A DNA stretch of 25,263 nt, from the NCBI GenBank assembly GCA_023853785.1, contig JAJIRX010000253.1:1-25263 (forward strand), in the 5' to 3' direction. Each line of letters opens with the position of its first letter. Within the stretch, counting starts at the first letter, position 1. The notes under the pieces were generated by a model. It did no database searches. It was given only the letters and a program-made list of their open reading frames with translations, and was not told the origin of the DNA. This DNA is from Psilocybe azurescens. Lineage: Eukaryota > Basidiomycota > Agaricomycetes > Agaricales > Agrocybaceae. The position numbers and the translations under genes are program-made. Positions 10,085 through 21,226 of the stretch are shown here, piece after piece.

Positions 10085-11766
10085 CCCACTATCGAAATCT
10101 AATCTTTCATTGAGCGTGTTAACACATTGCCAGCCGGGCCAGGGGTGTCGCTTGATGCGGTCTTGCAGCCGCCGCTCGACGAGGAGGCCAAATTGAGGAA
10201 GTGGTTCGCAACCGACAAGAAGAAGGCACGTCTTTCCAACCCCCACGTCGGCCTGGTAGACGTGTTCGATGCTCCAGCTGCCATCAGGACCATCAAGGCT
10301 CGAGTCGTTGAAGGGAAAGAGGATGTTTTTGCCAAATATGTCATGCCAGTTGCCGACGATAACAGGAGAATTGAAGGGACGCCATCCACAGTTGCCGATG
10401 TCGAAGAATTCAAGAAGAACTGGGCGATTTTCACACAGGAATCATTACCGCAGCTTGTGAATTGAATTGGAACAATGTTGTTGACGCTGGCGGATTTGTG
10501 CTCGCGTGTTTGACGTCTCTTTCGGAAGGCGATAATGTTTCTAAGCGTGCTATCAGAAAATACTACCATTCGAACGCGTACCCGACTTCAGATGTCGATC
10601 TTTTGTTGTGGGGTATGACTCCTGACCAGGTATTCAACATTTTTCGCTCTGCATGTCTTGTTTTTTATTATTATTAAACTTGATTACAGGCACAGTCAAG
10701 ATCAAGGAGATATACGACGCTGTTCGAGATTCTGTGCCCTGGGATGCCACTTGCATTCGCACTAAACATACCTTTTCTATTCATTGTAAGAAATTACTTT
10801 GTCGTCTATCTAGTAATAACTCCTTATCATTCCTCAGCTCGATACCCTCATCAATCGGTACAGATTGTACTGCGTGTGTACCAATCTCCAGCCGAAATTC
10901 TTTCTGGAATCGATATCGATGCCCTATGCTGTGCATACTATGGTAAACGATCTTCTTATTCGATTGTATGCGCATTTATTTACCGCAAATCAGACAATCG
11001 AGTATGGCGAACCCTCGCGCCGTAGTCGCCATGATGCGCCAATGCAATACAGCCGACATGACTCGTCGATCTCCCTCGTATGATGTCAGACTGGCCAAGT
11101 ATTCCCAAAGGTCTTTCGAGATCTATGTTCCAGCCCTCGAGTGTTCAAAGATCGATCCTACAGTGCGGCCGTTACAATTGTTTCTACCCGACCCAGTTAC
11201 TGATGCAGGATATACGAGCGCTCTATCGCGAGAATGGAGTCTGGCACGCCTGCTTGCATTAGAACAATTTGCTAATGAAATATGCGGAATACTTTTCTGG
11301 GAGGCAGGCGGCAGCTCCGAGGACGTATTTTTGCAAATACTCTCAGCCGGCAACGCAATAAGCGTACGCGCCCAATCTTAAAGGCGAAAAGGATTCTGGG
11401 ATAATCGAGATGAACGATTACGACGTCGCTTCACTTCATCTCCCGTATGAGCCCGGCTGGGATGCTCGAAGGATTGACAAGTTGGTTTACCAAACGGTAT
11501 GCACTCACGCTTCCCTCTTACTGCGAACTTCATGCTTACAATATGATTGCAGGACCTTGGAATGAATTGTAATGATACTGGACTTTCGTCGTCGTGAGGG
11601 TTATTGAGTTGTTCTTTTAATAGCCATTTTCAACCGCAAGAACAAAGGTCGGCGATTGAGTCGTCACCCTGGTTTGTTTGGCACAGTTGAAGAATGTATG
11701 GAAGACTGTTGCGGAATGTGTAACTATCATGATTGTGGTGTTATATACATCCTGACGGAGGCATAG
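10085..11766 (+). pseudogene. Decayed copy of a conserved basidiomycete ankyrin-repeat-annotated protein
   Basis: Ordered peptides match a protein family common in basidiomycetes and usually annotated as ankyrin-repeat protein. They are AGPGVSLDAVLQPPLDEEAK (10130), EFKKNWAIFTQESL, AIRKYYHSNAYPTSDVDLLL (about 10550), EIYDAVRDSVPW (10700), SVQIVLRVYQSPAEIL (10857), NPRAVVAMMRQCNT (11008), EMNDYDVASLHLPYEPGWDA (11410) and FGTVEECMEDCC (about 11690). No ankyrin repeats themselves are present. Short introns are visible (10630-10689, about 10788-10838, about 10943-10992, 11511-11552, 11569-11623). Lesions include a duplicated AATTG at about 10457 that shifts the frame, a missing base near 11004 and further frame changes between 11160 and 11400. 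The last exon (11624-11766) departs from the family after the Cys-Cys motif and stops soon after. The start codon is not certain; the recognisable coding sequence begins near 10127. Confidence 0.7.
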
Positions 11767-11780
11767 AACTGTCCTAATCC

Positions 11781-12085
11781 TTGGGCTTGGGCTTCGGCGG
11801 AGGCTTCGGCGGCAGCTTTGGGGGCCGGGATGTGAATGTCACTGTCGCTGTGCCGCGGTGGATGGCGCTTAGGCCGCGTTTGAGTGCTCGGGCTCGGAAC
11901 GCACATGCGCTCGGTGGCGGCGGCGGTGGTGGTGGTGGTGGTGGTGGTTTGGAGGGAAATTCGCTGGAGAAGGAGAAAAAGGGGGGAGAAAGACGGAGAG
12001 GCAAAGGGAGGAGAGAGAGGAGCGGGAGGAGCGGAGGGTGAGCATGGTGTTCCAGTATATCGCTCTAGGGCCTGATGAGGTTTAG
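11781..12085 (+). other. Gly-rich segment and conserved C-terminal peptide, possible gene remnant
   Basis: The beginning reads GLGFGGGFGGSFGGR followed by DVNVTVAVPR. The right arm reads the same with mostly mild changes (GLDFGGGFGGSFGGR, NVNITVSVPR), so this frame may be coding. The end, in another frame, reads EERRVSMVFQYIALGPDEV with stop TAG at 12083-12085, and this peptide is found three times in the window. No splice model links the two parts convincingly. A microsatellite (GGC)n(GGT)n at about 11913-11948 lies between them and is absent from the right arm. This may be the 3' part of a gene whose middle has decayed. Confidence 0.3.
11913..11948. repeat. GGC/GGT trinucleotide microsatellite
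   Basis: About twelve GGN triplets stand in a row. The paralogous right arm (about 24860) has only a short GATGGTGCGTTGG stretch, so the tract expanded after the arms separated. Confidence 0.85.
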
Positions 12086-12647
12086 TAAGTAGTAAGTAGT
12101 AATGTATGTATGTGTATTTCGTTATTTCTTTGTCACTGAATGAAAAGAAAAAAAACGCGGATCGTATGTACTACATAATTTGTTTGACAAGGTGGTTGGG
12201 TTGAGGCATTGAGGCGTATCCTTTTTGATTTTTTGCTGGTGGGCGACGACGGAATATAAATATTAAGCCTGGAATAAAAATAAAAAGTACATGTGCATTG
12301 CATTTAATGAAACCCAAAACCAAAACCAAGAGTGTACATGGTCATGGATCCGGATCATAATAAAATGAAAAAAGAAAGATCGTATGTATATGTATATGCG
12401 CGCATTATCGTTTCTACATTACTTCTTGTTCTCGTGATCGTAATCTGGTCTTGTCCCCTTTCCCAAACTCCAAACCCCGCCCCGCCACAAATCACCTCAC
12501 CTCACCTCCTTTTCCTCCAGTAGCACAATCATACAAAACCGACCTGCACCCGCATCCGCACCACAAGAACCCGAATCCGATTGTATGTACGTATACGGTA
12601 TGCTCGCAGCTCGACTCGGGGGTATTTATCGAGTCCTTTCTTTTCTG
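12086..12647. other. AT-rich spacer between convergent genes, no gene seen
   Basis: This lies between the 3' ends of the Gly-rich segment (+) and the Pom34-like pseudogene (-). The right-arm counterpart (24042-24730) keeps recognisable blocks, such as the sequence around CGAGTCGAGCTGC (12605) and TAATGCGCGCAT. It probably holds both 3' untranslated ends. No promoter or RNA gene is evident. Confidence 0.5.
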
Positions 12648-13763
12648 TTATGTGTTTATGATTTTTGCTTTATTTTGATCTTCGTTGTCGGATTCTTGCG
12701 TTTGGTTCTTGAGCATGCTCAGATATGAGCCCTCGAGTGCGCCTGGGGATATAAGAGATGAGACGGGGATGTACACAGAACGACAATGAAAGAGAAGCGG
12801 AAGGCGGAAGGGAAAGTCAAAGTCAAAGTCAAGACAAAAAGCGGCGTAGGATGACAGGTAGAAAGGGTCGGAACGATGAAATGAAAAGACGAGGAGGCGA
12901 AGAAAGGAAGAAGATAGAAATGAATGCACGAATCAAACAAACAGACTAGAAAAGAAAGCACAAAGAAAAGCGAGAAACACTCAGGACCAACATCTCCACC
13001 GACATGCTTTCCTCTGCACGCCGAGATGACAGGGCTGAGCGACGCGAGGTACTCGGACGACGTCGACGCGTTGGACGCCGTGGACGCCGAGGGGGCACGG
13101 TGTAGCGCAGCACGCGCGAGGGCGTAGATACTGGGGACTGCGCGTACGGTGCTGAAGCTGCATCACCACCGCGGGAAGACGATTTGGGCGAGGCGGAAGA
13201 GGGAGAAGAGGAGGAGTTGAGACCAACCCGGGAGAGCGAGAGCGACAACGGGTTGTATGCGAACGGGCGTTAGGGCTGTGGACTGCTGTGCAGCGAGAGC
13301 ACTTTGAATGGGCGCTAGGATTTCGAGAGGTGCTATGAAGGGGAGAATGCAGGTAAAGAGGACGAGGCAGAGGAACAGGCGGAGGAAGGGTTGTGCAGTG
13401 CTTTTGTGGGGACGGGCGGGTACTTGATCACGTATGCGGCTTCGAGCAGGTTGTACCCCATCACGATCACGATTCCCATTTCTGTTTGTGCACAAGTATA
13501 ATATTATTAGCAGAGCTCTTTCATTTAGATCGCGTAGGTCAAGTACACTACGCACCTATGACCCACACCCACACCTGCGAAAATGAACACGCCTGGTGCG
13601 AGCCTAATGGCGTCGAAACGAACAGCACAGTCTTCAGCGCGGCCGGGACATAGGGCAGCGGGAACAGGTACGTCAGCACGAGGAGGGTGACAAGGCTCAG
13701 CGCGTTGACGGTTGAGCAGATGTGGTAGATCGCTTCGGCTTTGTGCGGCATCAGCCGCGACAT
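12648..13763 (-). pseudogene. Pom34-like two-TM protein, pseudogene (left-arm copy)
   Basis: On the minus strand the exons are 13763-13556, 13481-12985 and 12742-12648. The start MSRLMPHKAEA is followed by TM segment one (SLVTLLVLTYLFPLP) and TM segment two across the first intron (VWVWVIEMGIVIVMGYNLLE), then a long Ser/Pro tail with PVSTPSRVLRYTVPP. Lesions relative to the right arm are an in-frame TAG at 13335-13333 (CAG there) and TAA at 13272-13270 (CAA there). A C-run has 5 C where 6 keep frame (about 13091-13095). The second donor is changed from GTGAGT to CTGAGT (about 12984), and the normal stop is lost so that the end extends to QNKAKIINT. The gene is clearly non-functional. The family assignment (fungal NPCC/Pom34 nucleoporin) rests on the two-TM hairpin and the tail motifs and needs a profile search. 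Confidence 0.7.
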
Positions 13764-14030
13764 CTCTATTGACCGAATATGCGCCGTCCTACGCTCTTAC
13801 GTCTTGCTTTCATCTCAACTATTCTATACCGTCTCTTTTCTTCTAACGACATATGTATTTTCAATGTAACGATCATCTAACTCAAACTTGAATGAAACTC
13901 GTTTAAAATCCTCGATCAATAGCTCAGAGTGAGGACCAGCTCTCAACGAAGATGATCCTCCAATCAGGTTGGAAACTTCTGCAAGTTTCCAGTTGTCGAG
14001 TCTGGGACGCATTGATTCTTCCATGGTGTC

Positions 14031-14455
14031 ATGGCTCTACGTATATTTGATGCGCCATTCCCATTCTTCGAGCACAGCAAACCATCTATTGTCGTGAGTC
14101 TAAAATCATTTACGGCTCTTTCCAAGCTCTTTAGTTCTACAGGCACTGAGCACTTTTGACAAACATGGCCAGACTAAGGACGCCTCAGACACCGCTTGAC
14201 GCTATCGATATGTATTAACAACATGTTCGGCTGGCACTCCGAGAAATCAAGACAGCAAGTTAAACAACTTAAGTTTAAGTCCGCACAGCAACGATGTTTG
14301 GCTCGCACATCGAGACTTGGAAACACCTACTCTCGTCTCGTATTCAATGCACGATATGTAGCAAGGTCTCTTGACAACTGACTAGAAACGCAAGATCTTG
14401 ACAATTTCTGTGATGGTCCTTGAGAAGGAGATATCGCACAGGAGATGGCAGCTTT
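14031..14455 (+). pseudogene. Broken partner of the 124-aa candidate gene at 944-1368
   Basis: Exon 1 (14031-14093) is almost unchanged (MALRIFDAPFPFFEHSKPS), and the GTGAGT donor and CTACAG acceptor remain. Exon 2 (from 14143) then meets TGA at 14197-14199 where unit A has CGA, and a later indel moves the frame. If the candidate is real it is dead here; if it is not, the near-identical first exon is only recent shared ancestry. Confidence 0.3.
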
Positions 14456-14499
14456 AGTATGTATATGCTTCTGCTGTCCGTTTTTTATACTCATTTGCA

Positions 14500-14952
14500 T
14501 CTGCAACTTGAACTAGCAGGGTTTGCTCGCTTCTTCGTTGAACAAGCTCGGCACGGGCTCGAGCGACAATAACGATTGAAACAAAATGACACTCGCGCCC
14601 GGCCTTCTCTCCATCTGTAGAGGCCCTTGTACAGGAAATATCACACACAGAGGCTACGGCTATGGTACGTATTTGCTTACTTTCCTGCCCAATCCGTACA
14701 ACTCAGCGGCTTACTACAAGTAGCAGCTTTCCCGCTGCCGAACCCAGAAAGACCGGCACGTACGCGACCAAAGACAACAACCGGAACACCAAAGATTACT
14801 CGTACCTTCTCTGTCTCCGCGTTCAATGCACAATGACGACCTGGGTCACCTGCAGCATCCGCAAAAGGACATTCGAACTTCCTCGAATACGTCAGAGATC
14901 CCTGCTTGGTTCCCAGTTTCGCTGTCAAGCACGGGAACATCAGCATCGACAT
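14500..14952 (-). CDS. Candidate two-exon minus-strand gene, unrecognised
   Basis: ATG at 14952 opens MSMLMFPCLTAKLGTKQG and runs through FGVPVVVFGRVRAGLSG to a GTAAGC donor after base 14681. An acceptor CTCTACAG precedes 14624, and the second exon reads WREGRARVSFCFNRYCRSS before reaching a stop near 14500. The other copy (1261-1874) keeps the same junction, and its second exon is longer. No signal peptide, domain or family is visible. Open length (about 130 aa) and a conserved splice junction are the only support. Chance openness is a real alternative. Confidence 0.22.
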
Positions 14953-15238
14953 GACGGTCTCTCACTTTCACTGTCTATGAGATTTCTCAATGACTGCCTA
15001 CACCTCTGGCTTAATTGTCGCAAGAACGACATTGAGTCTGAGTGTTTATTCAATGACACAGATACATCCAACTTTCGCAATATGATTCTTCATGATGTCT
15101 TACTTACATACTGTCTTATAGATCGCTCAGACTTTCTGCTTTTGTCCGCGATTTCTAGAATTGCAATTACCGACGTTCAAACTGCCTTGCGGTGTTCCTC
15201 TGGACAGTTAAGTTATTTCGCATCAGATAAAACATGTT

Positions 15239-15341
15239 GAATTTTCTTTTCGAGCTTACTAGACTCTCTCATGCGATGTCAATATGTAATTTATAAAACA
15301 TATTGGGCAAATGTTGGGCATATATATGTGAATATTTTCAA
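15239..15341. other. Conserved non-coding block, copy B
   Basis: Partner of 2195-2296, identical in bases apart from one T in a run. It lies about 860 bp before the TPR-CHAT start codon; in A the distance is greater because of the insertion. Confidence 0.5.
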
Positions 15342-15344
15342 ATT

Positions 15345-16050
15345 AACGCGGCGGCACATTGGTACCCGTGTGAAGCACGAGTCGAAGCCTCGTTTTTCAT
15401 ATAAACCACAAGCCACAGCATCCTCCAGGGTGGAGTAGAGGTGTACCTGTGCGACTGTGACGAGACGATGAAATGGCTATGCTACGAGATATCGGCTAGA
15501 AAGATTCGTCACGAAATGCAGCTCAAGAGCCGTTTGAGGCTCAGCAAGCGTCCGCAGTATGAAGTTAATTAAACTTTCAGCGAAAGAGAGGGCCTCACAT
15601 GACACTGCAACGCGCTAACAAAATACTTATTTGCGTGGGTTTTCTTCTCTGACTGAAGCATGCTTGAAAGGGGTACTTTGGAGCAGGAGATTTCTCTGAA
15701 AGCGAGAACAGTGGTCTGCAATGACGTAGAACAAGTGAAAAATATGAAAGACAGAGGGTGATTTGCGACGAGTTCCGACGTCTCTTAGACGAGATCGTAC
15801 CTTTAATGGGCCATTTTAAGAGAAGAATATGGTCCAACACCTTTCTGAATATTCAAGACGCGTCATGTTGGGGAAGAGAAAAGAGGTCAACAGTGCCGGT
15901 GCCGGTGCCGGCGCGTCAATAATTATAGGACCACCGACAATCATAACTTGCTCATCTTCATACCTCTCATAATCCGCAACCCTATGTTCTCAACTTAAAT
16001 GTACAAACCTAAATTATGGATGCCACAAGGGTAGTCTGCTTCAATGTTCG
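15345..16050. other. Upstream spacer of TPR-CHAT copy B, no gene supported
   Basis: Collinear with the flank of copy A. At about 15895-15914 it holds GTGCCGGTGCCGGTGCCGGC, a short GCCGGT tandem run at the site where copy A carries the 342-bp insertion. Frames on either strand are short and not conserved in register. Confidence 0.45.
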
Positions 16051-16150
16051 TGCTATGCACGCATAGAGGCAGAGCTGAAGGAATTGGATTCAATTTATCT
16101 CGAAGGCTGTACCAAGTTTACCCGTCTCTTTGCATAGCCTCTACATATAA
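16051..16150 (+). promoter_or_regulatory. Probable promoter region of TPR-CHAT copy B
   Basis: It contains the inverted repeat TGCTATG-CACG-CATAGA (16051-16067) and the TATA-like CTACATATAA (16141-16150), both also present before copy A. The leader to ATG 16198 would be short, with the pyrimidine-rich start-site candidate TCTTCCTCTATCCAC between them. Confidence 0.35.
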
Positions 16151-16197
16151 CCCCCAGTACGGTCTTCCTCTATCCACAACTTAATCATCTCACTAAT

Positions 16198-19100
16198 ATG
16201 ATAGAGTCATTACACGACGGCAAATTAGATGCGTCCCCACCCATCAGTCAGGATCTCATGCCGTTGAAGTTCACGTTCGTATCACCCATTTTAGAGAATT
16301 TTGTCGTTTCTAACAGTGTGTGTGTGCAGATATCATGGCGAAACCAACAGTGCTGAATCAAGTACACAAGAGAGCCCACCACTTTTAGTACGTTTTGTAC
16401 TTCATTCGATATATCGCGACCTAATGAAGAGCAGGTCAAAGGTAGAACCCTGGCTGGATGCACTGCAGACATCGATGGAAACACCGCCATTGCAATAGAT
16501 GTAAGTAAATGAAGTTGTCTCGCTCCCTTGAATGTGATAATAATGCTATATGTAATTCAGAACTTAATTGATGATGATGAAGAAGCGCCCGAGATGGTGG
16601 CTCTTGCCACCTCGCTCATGGCAGAATGCAAGTCAGAACTATCACTTTCAAACCTTGACACGGCGATCTTCCTGTTTTGCCAAGTCTTGGATAGCCGTCC
16701 AATGACGCATCGACTCCAAATTAATGCCATGAAATATCTTGCGTCCGCCTTATGTGCCAAATTCATGTACATCAATCAAAATCAAGATTTTACGGAATAT
16801 TTGTCGCTTCTCCTTCAGGACGCAGTCCAGATCATAAGTCATGATCAAGAAACTACTGCCATTAGACAGGAAGACGAGACCGATACACGAAATACGCTGG
16901 AATTGGCGAAGGGGTCTTTGGTAAATTTCCAGAAGTCGACTTCCCTTCATGTCCTAAACACCGTGATTTTCCTCATTCAACAATCACTTCCACATCTTTC
17001 ATTTGCATCTACTACCCGTTTTGTGGGCTTAACGACTCTTGTGGATGGGTTATATGGCCGGTTTAACCATATCCACGATACGATTGGCAGTGATCTAGGG
17101 GAAGGTATTTCTAGCCTGCAAGACGCTATGATATCTGGCACTAAGCAAATTCGGCAAAACTCGTTTACGAACACTCGGATGCAACTCTGCGGGTTGTTAA
17201 TGGAACGATTCAACTTAATGGGCGATATTACCGATCTTCAAAGAGCATTGGCTTGGATGCATGCTTGGATCGCCGAAGACACGAGAACCGCCACAAGTGC
17301 TCATCAACAATTTTCCTCCGCCATGGAACTCTACGAACGGTTCACTAAGTCGGGTAACATGGGTGACCTGAATACCGCAGTGACACTTTGCCGTGAAGTA
17401 ATTGCAGAAAGGCCTGAGAGAACTGAGGATTACATTGCTGGTGTTCACAATCTTGCTTCTCTGCTGGCGGTCCGATTTGAGCATAATGGTCAGCAAAGTG
17501 ATCTCAACGAAGCCATTCCTCTGAACAGGCAAGCTCTTGAGCTTCTACTTCCACCCCATCCTGATCGCCCCAAGTCACTCAATAATCTCGCTAACACACT
17601 GCGGGCACGATTCGACCAAACAGGTGAACAAAGTGACCTCGATGAAGTCATTGCTCTGCATAGGCAAGCTCTTGAGCTCCGACCTGCACCCCATCCCGAA
17701 CGCTCCATGTCACTCAATAATCTTGGTGTTGTACTGCAGACAAAATTCAACCAAAGAGGTGAACAAAGTGATCTGGATGAAGCTATCTTCCTCCACAAGC
17801 AAGCTCTTGAGCTCCGACCTGCACCACATCCCGAACGCTCCAATTCACTCAGTAACCTTGCTCTTGTACTGTGGACACAATTTAACCAAGGAGGAGAACA
17901 AAGTGATCTCGACGAAGCCATCTATCTCAACAGGCAAGCTCTCGAGCTCCGACTTGCACCGCATCCCAAACGTTCCATGTCACTCAATAATCTTGCTCTT
18001 GCACTGTGGACACAATTTAACCAAGGAGGTGAACGAAGTGATCTTTATGAGGCTGTTTCTCTGAACAGGAAAGCTCTTGAGCTCCGACCTGCACCTCATC
18101 CCGAACGCTCCAATTCACTCAGTAACCTTGCTCTTGTACTATGGACACGATTTAACCAAGGAGGAGAACAAAGTGACCTCGACGAAGCCATTCCTCTGAA
18201 CAGGCAAGCTCTCGAGCTCCGACCTGCACCTCATCCTGAACGCTCCACATCACTCAATAATCTCGCTAACACACTGCGGACACGATTCCACCAAAGAGGT
18301 GAACAAAGTGACCTCGATGAAGTCATTTTTCTACATAGGCAAGCACTTGAGCTCCAACTTGTACCCCATCTCGAACGCTCCACTTCACTCAATAATCTTG
18401 CTAATGCCCTGTGGACGCAATTCAACCAACAAGGTACACGAAGTGATCTCGATGAAGCCATCTTCCTCCACAGGCAAGCTCTTGAGCTCCACCCTGCATC
18501 CCATCCTGAACGCTCCACTTCACTCAATAATATTGCTTTTGTACTATGGACACGATTTAACCAAGGAGGTGAACAAAGTGACCTTGATGAAGCCATCTTC
18601 CTCAACAGGCAAGCTCTCAGGCTCCGACCTGCACCCCATCCCAATCGATCCATGTCACTCAGCAATCTCGCTAACACACTGTGGACGCAATTCAAGCATC
18701 GAGGTGAACAATGTGATCTCGATGAAGCCATCTCTTTCTACAGGCAAGCTCTTAAGCTCCAACTTGCACCCCATCCCGAATGCTCAAAGTCACTCAATAA
18801 TCTTGCTACAGCGCTGGTGACACGATTTGACCAAACAGGTGAACAAAGTGACCTCGATGAAGCCATCTTGCTCAACAGGCAAGCTCTTGAGCTCCGACCT
18901 GTACCTCATCCCGAACGCTCCACATCACTCAATAATCTTGCTAACACACTGTGGATACGATTTCACCGACGAGGTGAACGAAGTGATCTCGACGAAGCCA
19001 TCTACCTCTACAGGCAAGCTCTCAAGCTCCAACTTGCACCCCATCCTGAACGCTCCAAGTCACTCAATAATCTTGCTACCGCGCTGCGGGTACGATTCCA

Positions 19101-21226
19101 CCGACGAGGTGAACCAAGTGATCTCGATGAAGCTATCTACCTCCACAGGCAAGCTCTCGAGCTCCAACTTGCACCCCATCCCGAACGCTCCAATTTACTC
19201 AATAATCTTGCTAACACACTGCAGACACAATTCCACCAAACGGGTGAACAAAGTGACCTTGATGAAGCCATTGTCCTCTACAGGCAAGCCCTTGAGCTCC
19301 AACCTGCACCCCATCCAGAACGCTCCAAGTCACTCAGCAATCTTGCTACCGCACTGGGGACACAATTCAACCAAGGAGGTGAACAACATGATCTCAATGA
19401 AGCGATGTCTTTCTTCTCCGCTGCTGCACAATACTTATTCCAACCTCCATCTCATCGTCTCAAATTTGCAAAGAGATGGATAGGCCTTGCTGTCCAAAGC
19501 CAACATAGCTCTGCAATTCACGCATATGAAGCTGCCCTACAGGCTTTGCCACAAGTCGCTGCTTTGAGTTTGCATGTAGAATCACGACAGAAAGCCTTGA
19601 CCACGGGCACCGATGGCTTAGCACGTGATGCATCTAAATGCGCTATCCTCTCTGGAAATATGGACAAAGCCGCAGAATTTCTGGAAGCAGGTCGAACTAT
19701 CTTCTGGTCGCAGGTCCTAGCTCTACGCTTTCCCTTTGATCAACTCCGCAAGGCCACGCCAAATGGTCCAGACTTGGCTGATAGGCTACAAGATATTGCG
19801 AACGAGCTGGAGATCGGTTCTCATCGTAATATTTATGCTGATGCATTGGACAATCAGAGAAAATTATCCATAGAACAGGAGGCTTCCCGACTTAATCGCC
19901 TTAACGAAGAATGGGAACAAAATATTCTTAAAGTCAGGGAATTGGATGGGTTCCAGGATTTTCTACTCCCGCCCCGTTTATCCTCACTCCAACCAGCCGC
20001 ATCCGAACACCCAGTTATCTTTCTCATCGAAAATGATTTCCGCAGTCACTGCCTCATCATGACATCAACAAACATTCATCATATCCCCTTCCAAACTTAC
20101 ACACTCCTATTTTGAAGATACTCGTTAATAGCGTTCGTATGGCTTCCTCTCAGTCAGTGATACCACGGTCGTCCATTGATCAAATCCGAGACACAATGAT
20201 CAAGCTCCTGGGTGAAGAGCGAGGAATAAGCTTTGAGAATGATGGTGGAGGCTCGGACGGCACCTTCAAATCTGTTTTGAAAATGCTGTGGGACGAATTG
20301 GTGAAGCCGATCATCGATTGCCTGAATATTAAGGTCGGTCAATACTTTTCAGCAGATGATCGGCCTACTTATAAAATGACACAGAAATGCGATGACATGC
20401 CTCTCTTGCAATGGTGCCCAACCGGTCTGTTCACTTTCCTTCCCATCCACGCTGCGGGCAACTATGATAGCGCGCTAGCTATCGATTGCGCTCCAGATTA
20501 CTTCATTTCTTCATATACTCCAACTGTAGGCGCGCTTCTTTCTGAGCCATCTGCGTCCACCACCGAGACGTTTCGAATGATGGCAGTCATCGAATCCCAA
20601 CAATTAGCTTCTACGAAAGACGAGTTAAACAAAATTCGGCAGTATGTATCTGGTGACGCACTTGTCGAATTGGGTGTCCCTGGATCACCTGCAGAGATCG
20701 AAGATGTCGCCTCCCGTCTTTCAACTGTGTCTATCGTCCACTTTGCATGCCATGGCATGCAAAATCCATCGAAACCTCTGGACAGCGGACTGAAGCTGTC
20801 CGATGGACTACTTCGGATCTCGAGGATTATGAAGGAGAAGATGCCGAATGGATCACTTGCGTTTCTGTGCGCCTGTGAGACGGCGATGGGTGACCAAAAT
20901 ATACCGGATGAAGCGATGAGCCTGGCTGCGTGCCTGCTCTTTTCAGGATTTCGACGGGTTGTCGCTACCATGTGGTGTGTTTTTTTTTTTGCTAGTATTC
21001 AACCTCCCAATTCTAATGGCACTGCGTTAGGGAAATGATGGACCGAGATGGACCTACTATCGCAGATACATTCTATCGAGAACTTTTCCGTGGTCCTGAC
21101 GGCAAACCGGCTCGCGAACCAGATGTGACGAAGTCTGCGTATGCACTTCACATCGCGGTCAAGGAGCTACGTTCCCAGAAAGTTTCGTTCCGGCGATGGG
21201 TGCCTTTCATACATATGGGAAAATGA
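16198..21226 (+). CDS. TPR-repeat / CHAT-domain cysteine protease, copy B, with one frameshift
   Basis: Predicted caspase-like peptidase with a TPR sensor. Exons are 16198-16274, 16330-16387, 16435-16500, 16561-20974 and 21031-21226. All have GT-AG introns with the same phases as copy A, which supports the start. Exons 1-3 give a short N-terminal part (VKGRTLAGCTADIDGNTAIA), possibly a C2-domain remnant. Next come a helical region (residues about 68-375), 14 units of 45 aa (about 375-1010), a linker, and the CHAT domain with HFACHGM (His about 1465) and CACETAMGD (Cys about 1506). The last exon ends WVPFIHMGK. Total length is 4811 nt, one short of a whole number of codons. One T is missing near 20093 (ATATCCCC, where copy A has ACATTCCCC), so translation stops at 20113-20115 after about 1251 aa, before the catalytic part. 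Restoring one base would give about 1603 aa. A sequencing error or a true recent loss are both possible. Start of the downstream piece, if made separately, would be ATG 20139. Confidence 0.85.
17488..19400 (+). repeat. Tandem array of 14 TPR-like 135-bp units, copy B
   Basis: Fully in frame. Each unit follows LxNLAxxLxTxFxQxGEQSDLDEAIxLxRQALELxxAPHPERSxS. Fixed positions are the helix-packing residues (L, A, F, G, D-L-D-E, Q-A-L-L) and the turn PHPERS. The most variable are unit positions 9, 13, 15, 26, 28, 35-36 and 44. The last unit passes into HDLNEAMSFFSAAAQYLFQP, which is shared with copy A and starts the linker. Confidence 0.9.

Larger units (their letters stand above)
11521..13765 (+). 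repeat. Left arm of a large inverted repeat (partner 22905-25263)
   Basis: Read in reverse complement, the right end of the window reproduces this stretch in order: the last two exons of the ankyrin-family gene, the Gly-rich segment, the conserved C-terminal peptide, the AT-rich spacer and the Pom34-like gene. Similarity ends at the start codon of the Pom34-like gene (13763 and 22906), where the two upstream sequences become unrelated. On the other side it continues beyond the window edge. The two arms have diverged by substitutions, indels and different microsatellite expansions. Confidence 0.85.

Noticed and set aside
11774..12004. Pro-rich minus-strand ORF over the Gly-rich segment
   Set aside because: It is the complement of the GGC/GGT tract, begins at a non-ATG codon, and the plus-strand Gly-rich frame is better kept between the two arms.
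8496..13335. RIP-type C-to-T mutation as the cause of pseudogenes, since all observed stops (8496, 13335, 13272, 14197) are C to T
   Set aside because: C to T is the most direct transition from CAA, CAG and CGA to a stop, so this bias is expected. Most lesions are indels, and I see no excess of TpA in either copy.
13824..14024. Minus-strand ORF MEESMRPRLDNWKLAEVSN...
   Set aside because: It looks protein-like in unit B, but the unit A counterpart has a stop and frameshift, substitutions show no preference for silent changes, and it overlaps the start of the plus-strand candidate.
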